A stretch of 41,216 nt of DNA from Streptomyces sp. H39-S7 (GCF_027158205.1 NZ_JAPVLU010000062.1:1-41216); one strand, 5' to 3'; positions 29,857 through 39,298 are shown, counted from the first letter of the stretch. Made by a program: numbers and translations. The notes: a model not told the origin generated them from the sequence alone.

Positions 29857-30129
29857 TCAGGCAGTCCTCTTGCCCCTGATCGCCGCCCACAGGCCGTCCC
29901 CCACGGCGACCACCGCGATGGCTCCGAGCAACTGCAGCAGGTGCCGGGTCCAGTCGATACCACTGGTGTTGTTGACGCCGATCCACGTCGCGATGGCGTT
30001 GCCCAGGACGCTGCCGAGCATGCCGAAGATCGCGGTCAGCCACAGCGGGATGGCCTGCTTGCCGGGCAGGATCGCCTTGGCGATCAGACCCAGAACCAGA
30101 CCGACGATGATCGCCCACAACCAACTCAT
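29857..30129 (-). CDS. GlsB/YeaQ/YmgE family small membrane protein
   Basis: This 90-residue protein was once called transglycosylase-associated, a label not based on activity. It has three hydrophobic segments: WLWAIIVGLVLGLIAKAILP with the conserved G-x-x-x-K after it, IPLWLTAIFGMLGSVLGNAIA, and LLQLLGAIAVVAVGDGLWAAI. Family members respond to stress in several bacteria. GGAGG lies about nine bases before the ATG at 30129. It is convergent with kptA, 18 bases away, and divergent from the DUF3099 gene. Confidence 0.9.
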   Translation of the reverse strand: MSWLWAIIVGLVLGLIAKAILPGKQAIPLWLTAIFGMLGSVLGNAIATWIGVNNTSGIDWTRHLLQLLGAIAVVAVGDGLWAAIRGKRTA

Positions 30130-30367
30130 GTCACACGCCTCCTCGCGTTCAAGTGACCATGCACTCGTGTCGCCAGTCTGCTGCGAGGCGGGCTACGCCG
30201 CATGTCGGGTGCGTCCATACGCCGTACGACGGGGTGCGCACGCCACTCGCGGGGCGGCCCCGGTCTCGAATGCGGCGGACCCGCGGCGTACCGTGAGTAA
30301 GGCCTGGGGCGGGTCCCCGCAACAGAATTCGGTACGGCCCGACGGGCCGAGCAGGCGGTGGAATGTG

Positions 30368-30730
30368 ATGCGGAAGCACAGCGACGGTGAGGTCATCCGG
30401 ATCACCGGAGCCCGTACCAGCCTGACGCAGGACGTGCAGGGCCGGCAGCGCCGCTACGTCATCTCGATGCTGGTCCGTACCGCCTCGGTCATCGCGACCG
30501 TGACCTTGTGGAACGTGCAGCGGCCGCTGGCCTGGGTCGCGCTGGTCCTGGGCGCGCTGCTGCCCTATGTCGCGGTGGTCATCGCCAACGCGGGACGGGA
30601 GAACGCGCCGTCGCTGCCGTCCTCCTTCGTCCCGCCGCCGACCCGGCCGATGCTGGAGCGGGCCGTCGTGGAGGGCCGTGTGGTGCCGGGAACGGAATCC
30701 CCGGAGGGCCCGCACAGCGGTCGGAACTGA
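30368..30730 (+). CDS. DUF3099 domain membrane protein
   Basis: This 120-residue protein has a polar N-terminus (about 1-32; VIRITGARTSLTQDVQGRQRRYV) and two transmembrane helices (about 33-52 and 57-76; LAWVALVLGALLPYVAVVIANAG). A disordered Pro-rich tail follows. The pattern I-T-x-A followed by R-x-R-R-Y is the DUF3099 signature, an actinobacterial family of unknown role. The ATG at 30368 follows GGTGGA by five bases. The frame is open upstream but without family similarity. Confidence 0.85.
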   Translation: MRKHSDGEVIRITGARTSLTQDVQGRQRRYVISMLVRTASVIATVTLWNVQRPLAWVALVLGALLPYVAVVIANAGRENAPSLPSSFVPPPTRPMLERAVVEGRVVPGTESPEGPHSGRN

Positions 30731-30822
30731 GCCGCCCATGGCCGGAAAACCTCAAGAAAAGCTCAGATCAATCATGGGGATCCCCTCCTCGACCGGGGTG
30801 CATGCGTGACATACTTCGTACG

Positions 30823-30889
30823 CGCTCCGCATCCCCCGTCGGAGCGACGGACCGACGCCGGGCGGCTCCCCCCGTGGCTGCCCGGCGTC
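30823..30889 (+). promoter_or_regulatory. Two consecutive hairpins before the small Cys/His gene
   Basis: CGCTCCG/CGGAGCG (30823-30829 with 30840-30846) and GACGCCGGGC/GCCCGGCGTC (30854-30863 with 30880-30889) follow each other. They may terminate the DUF3099 transcript. A weak TTTACT box (30896-30901) lies seven bases before the ATG at 30909. Confidence 0.4.
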
Positions 30890-30908
30890 GCCATGTTTAC
30901 TGGCGGCT

Positions 30909-31172
30909 ATGAACGACGAGACGCCGATCTGCTCGGCCAAGGGCTGCCGCACCACCGCCGCGTGGGTGCTGGCGTGGAACAACCCCAAACTGCACACCCC
31001 GGACCGCCGGAAGACCTGGCTCGCCTGTGACGAGCACCGGGAGCACCTGTCGCAGTTCCTGGATCTGCGGGGTTTCCTGAAGGACGTCGTGCCGTTCGCG
31101 GAGTGGCAGGACCCGGCGGACGTCGCACCGCCGCGGAATGCGACGGCGCCGGGAACCCCCGAGGCGTCCTGA
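30909..31172 (+). CDS. Small Cys/His-rich actinobacterial protein
   Basis: This is an 87-residue protein with ICSAKGCRTTAAWVLAWNNPKLH and WLACDEHREHLSQFL. Its C-x4-C pair and its C-x2-H with further His residues could hold one zinc ion, so it looks like a small zinc-binding domain with a variable polar tail. Similar proteins are often labelled acetone carboxylase in Streptomyces annotations, but at this size it cannot be that multisubunit enzyme. The function is unknown. No ribosome site precedes the ATG, so a leaderless mRNA is possible. Confidence 0.75.
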   Translation: MNDETPICSAKGCRTTAAWVLAWNNPKLHTPDRRKTWLACDEHREHLSQFLDLRGFLKDVVPFAEWQDPADVAPPRNATAPGTPEAS

Positions 31173-31229
31173 GGCCTCCTGGCGCGTCCTGATAGCGGAC
31201 GCGACGCGGGCCCCGGCCGACCGCGGGCG

Positions 31230-31265
31230 GCGAGGCCCGAGGGGCGCCTCGCGGGGCCCTCGGGA
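31230..31265. terminator. Putative bidirectional terminator
   Basis: CCCGAGGG (31236-31243) and CCCTCGGG (31257-31264) form a perfect 8-bp stem between the convergent small Cys/His gene and moaA. Confidence 0.55.
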
Positions 31266-31282
31266 GGTACCCCGGAGCCCTC

Positions 31283-32272
31283 TTAGCCGCCGATCGCCGA
31301 CATCGGGCGGTCAGGCTGGAGGAACGACGGGTCGTCGAGCCCGGAGCCGGCCTTCTTGCCCCACATCGCGGTCTTCCACAGCGCGGCGATCTCCGCGTCG
31401 GTGGCGCCGGAGCGCAGCGGGGCGCGCAGGTCGGACTCGGTGCGGGCGAAGAGGCAGTCGCGGACCTGGCCGTCGGCGGTGAGCCGGGTGCGGTCGCAGG
31501 CGCGGCAGAAGGGGCGGGTCACGGAGGCGATGACGCCGACCCGGGCCGGGCCGCCGTCCACCAGCCAGCGTTCGGCGGGGGCCGAGCCGCGGGCCCCGTT
31601 GGGTTCGGGGGTGAGCGTGAAGCGGGTCTGGAGGCTCTCCAGGATCTCCTCCGCGGTCACCATGTCGCCGCGCTGCCAGCCGTGCTGGGCGTCCAGCGGC
31701 ATCTGCTCGATGAAGCGCAGCTCGTACCCGTTCTCGACGGCCCACCGGAGCAGTTCCGGGGCCTCGTCGTCGTTGACCCCGCGCATGAGCACCGCGTTGA
31801 CCTTGACCGGGGTCAGGCCGGCGGCGCGGGCCGCTTCGAGCCCGGCGATGACGTCATGGTGGCGCTTGCGCCGGGTCATGGCCTGGAAGACGTCGGGGCG
31901 CAGGGTGTCCAGGGAGACGTTGACCCGGTTCAGGCCGGCGTCGCGCAGCGCGGCGGCGGTGCGGCCCAGGCCGATGCCGTTGGTGGTCAGCGAGATCCGG
32001 GGTCGGGGTTCGAGGGCCGCGACGCGTTCGATGATGCCGACCAGGCCGGGGCGGAGCAGTGGCTCGCCGCCGGTGAAGCGGACGTCCTTGACGCCGAGGT
32101 CGGTGACGCCGATCCGTACCATCCGGACGATCTCGTCGTCGGTGAGCAGTTCGGGCTTGGCCAGCCACTGCAGGCCCTCTTCGGGCATGCAGTAGGTGCA
32201 GCGCAGATTGCACCGGTCGGTGAGCGAGACCCGCAGATCGGTGGCCACGCGTCCGTAGGTGTCGATCAGCAC
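31283..32272 (-). CDS. moaA: GTP 3',8-cyclase MoaA (molybdenum cofactor synthesis)
   Basis: This 329-residue radical SAM enzyme makes 3',8-cyclo-GTP, the first intermediate of molybdopterin. The N-terminal cluster motif is C-N-L-R-C-T-Y-C (Cys 21, 25, 28). RFTGGEPLLRPGL is the SAM-binding GGE motif. The second cluster, which binds GTP, lies in the C-terminal part: FCRACDRTRLTADGQVRDCLF. The protein ends in the double Gly (AIGG) needed for activity. The GTG at 32272 is chosen because GGGAGG lies about 12 bases upstream and the length fits; the open frame extends to 32338. A TAAGCT box at 32317-32322 could be its -10. Confidence 0.95.
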   Translation of the reverse strand: MLIDTYGRVATDLRVSLTDRCNLRCTYCMPEEGLQWLAKPELLTDDEIVRMVRIGVTDLGVKDVRFTGGEPLLRPGLVGIIERVAALEPRPRISLTTNGIGLGRTAAALRDAGLNRVNVSLDTLRPDVFQAMTRRKRHHDVIAGLEAARAAGLTPVKVNAVLMRGVNDDEAPELLRWAVENGYELRFIEQMPLDAQHGWQRGDMVTAEEILESLQTRFTLTPEPNGARGSAPAERWLVDGGPARVGVIASVTRPFCRACDRTRLTADGQVRDCLFARTESDLRAPLRSGATDAEIAALWKTAMWGKKAGSGLDDPSFLQPDRPMSAIGG

Positions 32273-32316
32273 GCGTTCCGCCTCCCTCGCGGGCACCTGG
32301 TGCACCCGCCACTCCA

Positions 32317-32322
32317 GCTTAG
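32317..32322 (-). promoter_or_regulatory. Putative -10 box of moaA
   Basis: TAAGCT on the minus strand would start transcription near 32310, about 38 bases before the GTG. The -35 would fall in the terminator stem just upstream and is not evident. Confidence 0.35.
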
Positions 32323-32331
32323 GACCACAGC

Positions 32332-32368
32332 GGCCCATCGCGTATCGCCGCAGCGTACGCGATGGGCC
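32332..32368 (-). terminator. Terminator of the DUF485-ActP operon
   Basis: GGCCCATCGCGTA (32332-32344) and TACGCGATGGGCC (32356-32368) form a perfect 13-bp stem with an 11-base loop, 42 bases after the symporter stop codon and before moaA. Confidence 0.8.
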
Positions 32369-32410
32369 CCTGATTGCAACAGTTTGTTGAATCCGTGGCG
32401 GAGGGCTGGA

Positions 32411-34039
32411 TCAGTGAGCTCCGGCGCCGGTCATGGAGCGCACCTCCAGCTCCTTGTACTTCTCGAGGTCCGGCTTCTCCTTGGACAGGACCGTGCCCAG
32501 CCAGCCGAGCAGGAAGCCCAGCGGGATGGAGACGATGCCCGGGTTGGCCAGCGGGAACCAGTGGAAGTCGCTGCCGGTGAAGAGCGAGTCCGAGGCGCCG
32601 GAGACGACCGGCGAGAAGATCACCAGGACGACCGAGGAGACCAGGCCGCCGTAGATCGACCAGGTCGCTCCCGCGGTGGTGAACTTCTTCCAGTACAGGC
32701 TGTAGAGAATGGTCGGGAGGTTGGCGGAGGCGGCGACCGCGAAGGCCAGCGCGACCAGGGCCGCCGCGTTGAGTTTGGTGGCGTACATGCCGAGCCCGAT
32801 GGAGACCGCGCCGATCGCCACCGCGGCGATCTTGGCGGTGATGACCTCGTTCTTCTCGCTGACCTTGCCCTTGCGGATGACGTTGGCCCACAGGTCGTGC
32901 GCGAACGAGGCCGACGACGCGAGGGTGAGGCCCGCGACGACGGCGAGGATGGTGGCGAAGGCCACCGCGGAGATCACTGCGAGCAGGATTGCGCCGCCGG
33001 TCGTGCCGGGGCCGCCGCCGACGTACTCGGCGAGCAGCGGCGCCGCGGTGTTGCCGGACTTGTCGCTCGCCTTGATCTTGGCTGCCCCGACCAGGGCCGC
33101 CGCGCCGAAGCCGAGGGCGATGGTCATCAGATAGAAGCCGCCGATGATGCCGATCGCCCAGTTCACGGACTTCCGGGCGACCTTCGCCGAGGGCACGGTG
33201 TAGAAGCGCACCAGGATGTGCGGCAGCCCGGCGGTGCCCAGGACGAGGGCCAGGCCCAGCGAGATGAAGTTGATCTTGCTGGTGCTGTCGACGCCGTACT
33301 TGAGGCCGGGCTCCAGGAACTTGTGCCCCTGACCGCTCTTCTCGGCCGCGGCACCCAGCAGCGCGGACGGGTTCCAGTGGAACTTGTTGAGCACCAGGAC
33401 CGTGATCAGCAGGGTGCCGAGGATCAGCATCACGGCCTTGATGATCTGCACCCAGGTCGTGCCCTTCATGCCGCCGATCGTCACGTACAGCACCATGACG
33501 ATGCCGACCAGCGCCACGATCAGCCGCTTCGGGCCCTCACCGGTGACGCCGAGCAGCAGCGAGACCAGGGCGCCCGCGCCGACCATCTGGGCCAGCAGAT
33601 AGAAGATCGACACGATGATGGTCGAGGTGCCGGCGGCGGTGCGCACCGGGCGCTGGCGCAGCCGGTAGGCGAGCACGTCGGCCATGGTGAAGCGGCCGGA
33701 GTTGCGGAGCGGTTCCGCGACCAGCAGCAGGGCGACCAGCCAGGCGACCAGGAAGCCGATCGAGTAGAGGAACCCGTCGTAGCCGACGAGCGCGATGGCG
33801 CCGGCGATCCCCAGGAACGAGGCGGCGGACATGTAGTCGCCGGAGATCGCCAGCCCGTTCTGGAAGCCGGTGAAGCCGCGGCCGCCCGCGTAGAAGTCGG
33901 TGGCGTCCTTCGTCTGGCGGCCGGCCCAGACGGTGATGCCGAGGGTGATGACGACGAACACCGAGAAGAGCGTGATGATCAGGGTGCGGTGCTCCGACGC
34001 CGCCGCCTCGGCCGCCAGGTTGATCGTGCCGGTGGTCAT
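32411..34039 (-). CDS. ActP-like sodium:solute symporter (acetate permease type)
   Basis: This 542-residue member of the solute:sodium symporter family has about 13 transmembrane segments. Features include DFYAGGRGFTGFQNGLAISG with the following SAASFLGIAG (helix 1-2 region), YLLAQMVGAGALVSLLLGV, and LGTAGLPHILVRFYTVPSA, as in ActP/MctC monocarboxylate carriers. The likely substrates are acetate and related short acids. It is preceded by a DUF485 gene overlapping its ATG by four bases (ATGA), the yjcH-actP arrangement, so the two are co-translated. It ends at a perfect 13-bp terminator. Confidence 0.93.
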   Translation of the reverse strand: MTTGTINLAAEAAASEHRTLIITLFSVFVVITLGITVWAGRQTKDATDFYAGGRGFTGFQNGLAISGDYMSAASFLGIAGAIALVGYDGFLYSIGFLVAWLVALLLVAEPLRNSGRFTMADVLAYRLRQRPVRTAAGTSTIIVSIFYLLAQMVGAGALVSLLLGVTGEGPKRLIVALVGIVMVLYVTIGGMKGTTWVQIIKAVMLILGTLLITVLVLNKFHWNPSALLGAAAEKSGQGHKFLEPGLKYGVDSTSKINFISLGLALVLGTAGLPHILVRFYTVPSAKVARKSVNWAIGIIGGFYLMTIALGFGAAALVGAAKIKASDKSGNTAAPLLAEYVGGGPGTTGGAILLAVISAVAFATILAVVAGLTLASSASFAHDLWANVIRKGKVSEKNEVITAKIAAVAIGAVSIGLGMYATKLNAAALVALAFAVAASANLPTILYSLYWKKFTTAGATWSIYGGLVSSVVLVIFSPVVSGASDSLFTGSDFHWFPLANPGIVSIPLGFLLGWLGTVLSKEKPDLEKYKELEVRSMTGAGAH

Positions 34040-34401
34040 GAGCGGTCCTCCAACGTAGCGCCGTTCTCCAGCCGCGCCTTGAGGGCCTCGGCTCCCGGGT
34101 CGAGCCGGGCGTTCGCGTACCGGGCGTATATCCACGCGATGAGGAAGGTGGTGAGGAACTGCGCGAGGCCGAAGACGAACGCCACGTTGATGTTGCCGAC
34201 GACCTTGGTCGCCATGAACCCGCCCGCGTAGCTCGACAGGAGCACGTAGAGCAAATACCAGGCGAGGAAGGCGACGGTGACCGGGAACGCGAACACCCGG
34301 TAGGAGTGCCGTAGTTCGGCGAATTCCGGACTCGCCTCCACCGCGGAGTACGAAGCGGGGGTCGGGAGACCCGGGGTGGCGGACGGTGGTGCGGGATCCA
34401 C
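34036..34401 (-). CDS. DUF485 (YjcH-like) membrane protein
   Basis: This 121-residue partner of the downstream symporter has a Pro/Ser-rich N-terminus, then ELRHSYRVFAFPVTVAFLAWYLLYVLLSSYAG (first helix) and FVFGLAQFLTTFLIAWIYARYA (second helix), with the family R-x-Y-A-N-x-x-L-D-P end. The GTG at 34401 has GGAGG five bases upstream. A GTG at 34428 would add nine residues but overlies that ribosome site. Its biochemical role is unknown; it is co-expressed with ActP-type carriers across bacteria. Confidence 0.9.
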   Translation of the reverse strand: MDPAPPSATPGLPTPASYSAVEASPEFAELRHSYRVFAFPVTVAFLAWYLLYVLLSSYAGGFMATKVVGNINVAFVFGLAQFLTTFLIAWIYARYANARLDPGAEALKARLENGATLEDRS

Positions 34402-34828
34402 GGTGCCTCCATGAGTGATCTGCGTCACGTCGATGATCGGAACCGCATGCTAGAGGTGTGACGGCAGGTGTTCAACAGGTCCTCCGGCAAAACTGCCGCG
34501 ATCCGAGCCACGGCCGACACCGCGGCCGGGGCGCTTCGTTGTACAAGGCGCCCAGCACCGTCGCCGAGCGGCCCCGACGCGGCCGTGACGTCAGTCCGAG
34601 GACATCGCCCGTGAACACCCAGCCGAGTTCCCCGCCACCGGGTCCGCGCCGACTGCCGTACGGGGCCGTCCGGTTGGCCGCCCCGGTGGCCGCGGCTCCG
34701 CGACCGGCCGGCCGCGCGGCGCCCGGCCGGTGGTACGGACCGCGGGTCGTCATACCGCTGTTGAGCATCGAGGCGCTGCGGTCCGGCCACGGCGGCGGCT
34801 GACGCGTCTTCGGCTCGAACGGGAATCC

Positions 34829-34853
34829 GGTAGGAATCCGGGATTTCTACCGC
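34829..34853. promoter_or_regulatory. 25-bp palindrome upstream of the S8 protease gene
   Basis: The arms CGGTAGGAATCC (34829-34840) and GGATTTCTACCG (34842-34853) pair at 11 of 12 positions around one base. Such a tight palindrome suits a dimeric repressor. It lies about 105 bases before the ATG and could also form a stem in a long leader. Confidence 0.5.
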
Positions 34854-34878
34854 AATCCATTGATGGCGCCACCGGTAC

Positions 34879-34897
34879 GACGATAGTTTCCATCGTC
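34879..34897 (+). promoter_or_regulatory. Second inverted repeat before the S8 protease gene
   Basis: GACGAT (34879-34884) and ATCGTC (34892-34897) flank AGTTTCC. A GATAGT sequence overlapping the left arm could be a -10 element. Confidence 0.35.
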
Positions 34898-34957
34898 ATG
34901 TACCTGTCCCACGCCAACCGGGTCGTCGGGACGGGTAGTCGGACGATTGGAGATCCC

Positions 34958-36487
<1,530 letters not shown>

Positions 36488-36500
36488 CCGCCGCGACGAG

Positions 36501-36539
36501 AACGCCGGGTGGGCCCGCGATACGGGCCCACCCGGCGTT
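36501..36539. terminator. Strong bidirectional terminator
   Basis: A perfect 17-bp stem (36501-36517 with 36523-36539; arms start AACGCCGGG and end CCCGGCGTT) with a 5-base loop lies between the convergent protease and alcohol dehydrogenase genes. Confidence 0.85.
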
Positions 36540-36549
36540 TCGTCTTCCG

Positions 36550-37593
36550 TCAGAACCTGACGATGGCCTTCAGCGCGGTCCGCTGGTCCATCGCCTTGTA
36601 CCCGCCGGGGACACCGTCCAGGTCGACCGCGAGGTCGAAGACCGGGGACGGGTCGATGGCGCCGGACAGGACGTCGGGGAGCAGCTCCCCGATGTAGCTG
36701 CGGACCGGGGCGACGCCGCCGCGCAGGGCGATGTTGCGGTTGAACATCTCGCCGAGGTCCAGGCCGGTGCCGCTGCCGTGCGGGACGCCGACGTAGCCGA
36801 TGGCGCCGCCGTCGCGGGTGATGCCCACCGCGGTGCGCATGGACTGCTCGGTGCCGACCGCCTCGATGACGGCGTGCGCGCCCTGCCCGCGGGTCAGCTC
36901 CCGGACCGCCGCGACGGCCGCCTCGCCGCGCTCGGCGACGACGTCGGTGGCGCCGAAGGTGCGGGCGAGGTCGGTGCGCGCCTCGTGCCGGCCGAGCGCG
37001 ATGATCCGCTCGGCCCCCAGCCGCTTGGCGGCGAGCACCCCGCACAGGCCGACCGCGCCGTCTCCGACGACGGCCACCGTCGTGCCGGGGCCGACACCGG
37101 CGCCGACGGCGGCGTGGTGGCCGGTGCCCATGACGTCGGACAGGGCGAGCAGCCCGGACAGCAGACGGTCGTCGGAGAGCGCGTCGGCGGGCAGTTTGAC
37201 CAGGGTGGCGTCGGCGAAGGGGACCCGGACGGCCTCGCCCTGGCCGCCGTCGGAGCCGACCGAGCCCCAGAAGCCGCCGTGCACGCAGGAGGTCGTCAGG
37301 CCCTCGACGCAGTACTCGCAGACGCCGTCGGACCACATGAAGGGGGCGACGACCAGGTCGCCCGCTCGCAGTCCCGACACCTCGGAGCCGGTCTCCTCGA
37401 CGACGCCGAGGAATTCGTGGCCGATGCGCTGCCCCGGCTCGCGGGCGGCCTCGCCGCGGTACGCCCACAGGTCGCTGCCGCAGACGCAGGCGCGGACCAC
37501 CCGGACGACCGCGTCGCCGGGCTGCCGCAGCGCCGCGTCGGGTACGTCCTCCACCCTGATGTCGAACGGGGCGTGGATGACGGTGGCGCGCAT
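36550..37593 (-). CDS. Zinc-dependent alcohol dehydrogenase (MDR family)
   Basis: This 347-residue medium-chain dehydrogenase oxidises or reduces an unknown alcohol/aldehyde with NAD(P). The catalytic zinc ligands appear in RACVCGSDLWAYRG (Cys) and GHEFLGVVEETG (His-Glu). The usual four-Cys structural-zinc loop is reduced to DGVCEYCVEGLTTSCVHGG, with three Cys. The cofactor domain has VVGDGAVGLCGVLAAKRLGA. GFWGSVGSDGGQGEAVRVPFAD is typical of the group annotated as zinc-dependent alcohol dehydrogenases in actinobacteria. The ATG at 37593 follows an AAGGA site. It is convergent with the S8 protease and 16 bases downstream of the lysoplasmalogenase gene, so it may end that operon. Confidence 0.9.
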   Translation of the reverse strand: MRATVIHAPFDIRVEDVPDAALRQPGDAVVRVVRACVCGSDLWAYRGEAAREPGQRIGHEFLGVVEETGSEVSGLRAGDLVVAPFMWSDGVCEYCVEGLTTSCVHGGFWGSVGSDGGQGEAVRVPFADATLVKLPADALSDDRLLSGLLALSDVMGTGHHAAVGAGVGPGTTVAVVGDGAVGLCGVLAAKRLGAERIIALGRHEARTDLARTFGATDVVAERGEAAVAAVRELTRGQGAHAVIEAVGTEQSMRTAVGITRDGGAIGYVGVPHGSGTGLDLGEMFNRNIALRGGVAPVRSYIGELLPDVLSGAIDPSPVFDLAVDLDGVPGGYKAMDQRTALKAIVRF

Positions 37594-37609
37594 GGGGTGT
37601 CCTTGGTGC

Positions 37610-38296
37610 TCAGCTCGATGGGGTGACTTCACGGTACGCCTGGGGTCCGGGTGCCGCACGCCGCGGGTCCCGGCGGGTCAGGGCGCCGGCCAGCAGGTAC
37701 TGGGCGGCCAGGTAGGTCAGCATGATCCAGAAGTCATGGCCCGGGAGCAGCGGCCAGTCGGCGATACCGGCGGCGATGAGCGTGTCGGAGAGCAGGAACA
37801 GGGCGCCGCCGGCCGCGGCCCGCGCGCCGAGCCCGGCCGCTCCGGCGGCCATCGCGGTGAGCAGCAGGCTGTACCCCGCGACCGGGATCCGCATCGACGC
37901 CTCCAGGCCGCCCCACAGCAGCGTGATCATGACCAGCCACACCGCGGCGTACCCGGCGGCGCGCCGCAGCGCCGCCCGGCGGTCGGCGAAGGCGCCGTGC
38001 CGGACGAAGAGCACCAGATAGCAGACGTGTCCGGCGGCGAAGGAGCCCATGCCGGCCAGGAACGCCAGGTCACCGCCGATCTGCAGGGCGACATCGCCGC
38101 CCCAGCCGAAGAGCAGCGCGGCGATCAGCGGCCGCGGGCCGCCGCGGGCCGCCGCCCAGCCGGCCAGGACGGGCAGCAGGAGGGGCTTGGTGAGCTGCCG
38201 CCCCAGGTCCCAGCCCGCCAGGGTCGCGGCCAGGTGGGCGACGCCGACGACGGCGAACGCGACGAGCAGCGTCCGCTCCGTACGGGCACGGCTCAC
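37610..38296 (-). CDS. YhhN/TMEM86-family lysoplasmalogenase
   Basis: This 228-residue integral membrane protein has about seven helices. TMEM86B hydrolyses the vinyl-ether bond of lysoplasmalogens; the bacterial homologues carry the same conserved acidic and Gly-rich blocks: TKPLLLPVLAGW, LLFGWGGDVALQIGG, FLAGMGSFAAGHVCYLVLF and GALFLLSDTLIA. The GTG start overlaps the stop codon of the upstream hydroxylase gene by four bases (GTGA), so the two are translationally coupled. Activity on ether lipids is inferred from the family and this coupling. Confidence 0.88.
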   Translation of the reverse strand: MSRARTERTLLVAFAVVGVAHLAATLAGWDLGRQLTKPLLLPVLAGWAAARGGPRPLIAALLFGWGGDVALQIGGDLAFLAGMGSFAAGHVCYLVLFVRHGAFADRRAALRRAAGYAAVWLVMITLLWGGLEASMRIPVAGYSLLLTAMAAGAAGLGARAAAGGALFLLSDTLIAAGIADWPLLPGHDFWIMLTYLAAQYLLAGALTRRDPRRAAPGPQAYREVTPSS

Positions 38297-39192
38297 GCGG
38301 CCTGCTCCCCGGCTGCCGGCGCCGTGGGACCGCCGGCCGGTACGGGTACCGGCGCGGGCGCCGGGACCGGCTGCCAGCCGGGGCCGCGCAGCACATGCCC
38401 GAAGCGGGCCCGCCAGGTGCCGGCGGCGGCCACGTCGCGGGCGATGGCGGCGTACTCGTGGGTGGCCACCCGCAGCGGGTTGTACGTGCCGATGTTCTTG
38501 GTGAGGCCGAACACCGGCCGCTCGGTCTCGGGCGCGAAGGAGCCGAAGAGCCGGTCCCAGACGATGAGGATGCCGCCGAAGTTGCGGTCCAGGTAGCCGC
38601 CCTGGGAGGCGTGGTGCACCCGGTGGTGCGAGGGGGTATTGAGCACGTACTCGAAGGGGCGGGGCAGCTTGTCGACCCGCTCGGTGTGCACGAAGAACTG
38701 GTAGACGAGGTTGACCGAGGAGCAGAAGGCCAGCGCGGCCGGGTGCACCCCGCAGGCGATCAGCGGCACGTAGAAGGGCCACACGGTGAGGGTGGTCCAG
38801 GGCTGGCGCAGCGCGGTGGAGAGGTTGAAGTTGCGGCTGGAGTGGTGGACCACGTGGCAGGCCCACAGCAGCCGGATCATGTGGTGTCCGCGGTGCGACC
38901 AGTAGTAGAAGAAGTCCTGGCCGAGCAGCATCAGCGGGAGCGTCCACCACAGCACCGGGAGGTGCAGCGGGGTGAGTTCGTAGACCGCCGCGTACACGGC
39001 GACGATGGGGATCTTCCACAGCAGGTCGAAGACCAGGCTGCCGAGACCCATCGTGATACTGGTGGCGGCGTCCTTGGCGACGTATCCCGCGGCGTCCTCG
39101 TCGGGATGGATGCGGTAGCTCACCATCTCCAGGACGGTGAGCAGGACGAAGGCCGGTATCGACCACAGCACGACATCGGGCAGTTGCGGCAT
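38293..39192 (-). CDS. Fatty acid hydroxylase/sterol desaturase superfamily protein (AGMO-like)
   Basis: This 299-residue di-iron membrane oxygenase has the three His clusters H-R-G-H-H (100-104), H-V-V-H-H (113-117) and H-H-R-V-H-H (189-194), with four to five helices around them. Animal alkylglycerol monooxygenase and bacterial sterol C5-desaturase-like proteins belong here. The C-terminal block PVFGLTKNIGTYNPLRVATHEY, just after the metal site, recalls the AGMO-like group, but assignment to that branch is tentative. The Pro/Ala-rich last 30 residues are a disordered tail. The ATG at 39192 has no ribosome site; TATCGT six bases upstream suggests a leaderless mRNA. It is coupled to the lysoplasmalogenase gene. 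Confidence 0.9.
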   Translation of the reverse strand: MPQLPDVVLWSIPAFVLLTVLEMVSYRIHPDEDAAGYVAKDAATSITMGLGSLVFDLLWKIPIVAVYAAVYELTPLHLPVLWWTLPLMLLGQDFFYYWSHRGHHMIRLLWACHVVHHSSRNFNLSTALRQPWTTLTVWPFYVPLIACGVHPAALAFCSSVNLVYQFFVHTERVDKLPRPFEYVLNTPSHHRVHHASQGGYLDRNFGGILIVWDRLFGSFAPETERPVFGLTKNIGTYNPLRVATHEYAAIARDVAAAGTWRARFGHVLRGPGWQPVPAPAPVPVPAGGPTAPAAGEQAA

Positions 39193-39198
39193 GGACGC

Positions 39199-39204
39199 AC
39201 GATA
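39199..39204 (-). promoter_or_regulatory. -10 box of a probable leaderless promoter
   Basis: TATCGT on the minus strand is followed by six bases and the ATG at 39192, so transcription would begin on the start codon of the hydroxylase gene. The -35 is unclear. Confidence 0.45.
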
Positions 39205-39298
39205 GGGGCGCCCGGGCGGCCGCCGCTAGTGGTTGTTACCGACAAGTACGCCGACTGTTACGGCGGCCGTTACGGCGGACGCCTCCGCCCGCGGCCGG

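Larger units (their letters stand above)
34402..34957. other. Long divergent intergenic region before the S8 protease gene
   Basis: This 556-base region lies between the DUF485 and protease genes. Frames of 98-114 codons exist on both strands (34458-34802 plus, 34472-34768 minus), but they are Arg/Pro/Gly-rich without start signals, so I do not call a gene. It holds a 25-base near-perfect palindrome at 34829-34853 and a shorter dyad at 34879-34897, both listed separately. Confidence 0.5.

Noticed and set aside
31682..34231. An 849-codon frame opposite moaA and the symporter
   Set aside because: It spans two recognised genes and their terminator, has no domain pattern and reflects codon bias on the other strand.
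34458..34802. A possible 114-codon gene in the region before the S8 protease
   Set aside because: It has an Arg/Pro/Gly-rich low-information sequence, no ribosome site, an equally long frame on the opposite strand, and no recognisable family.
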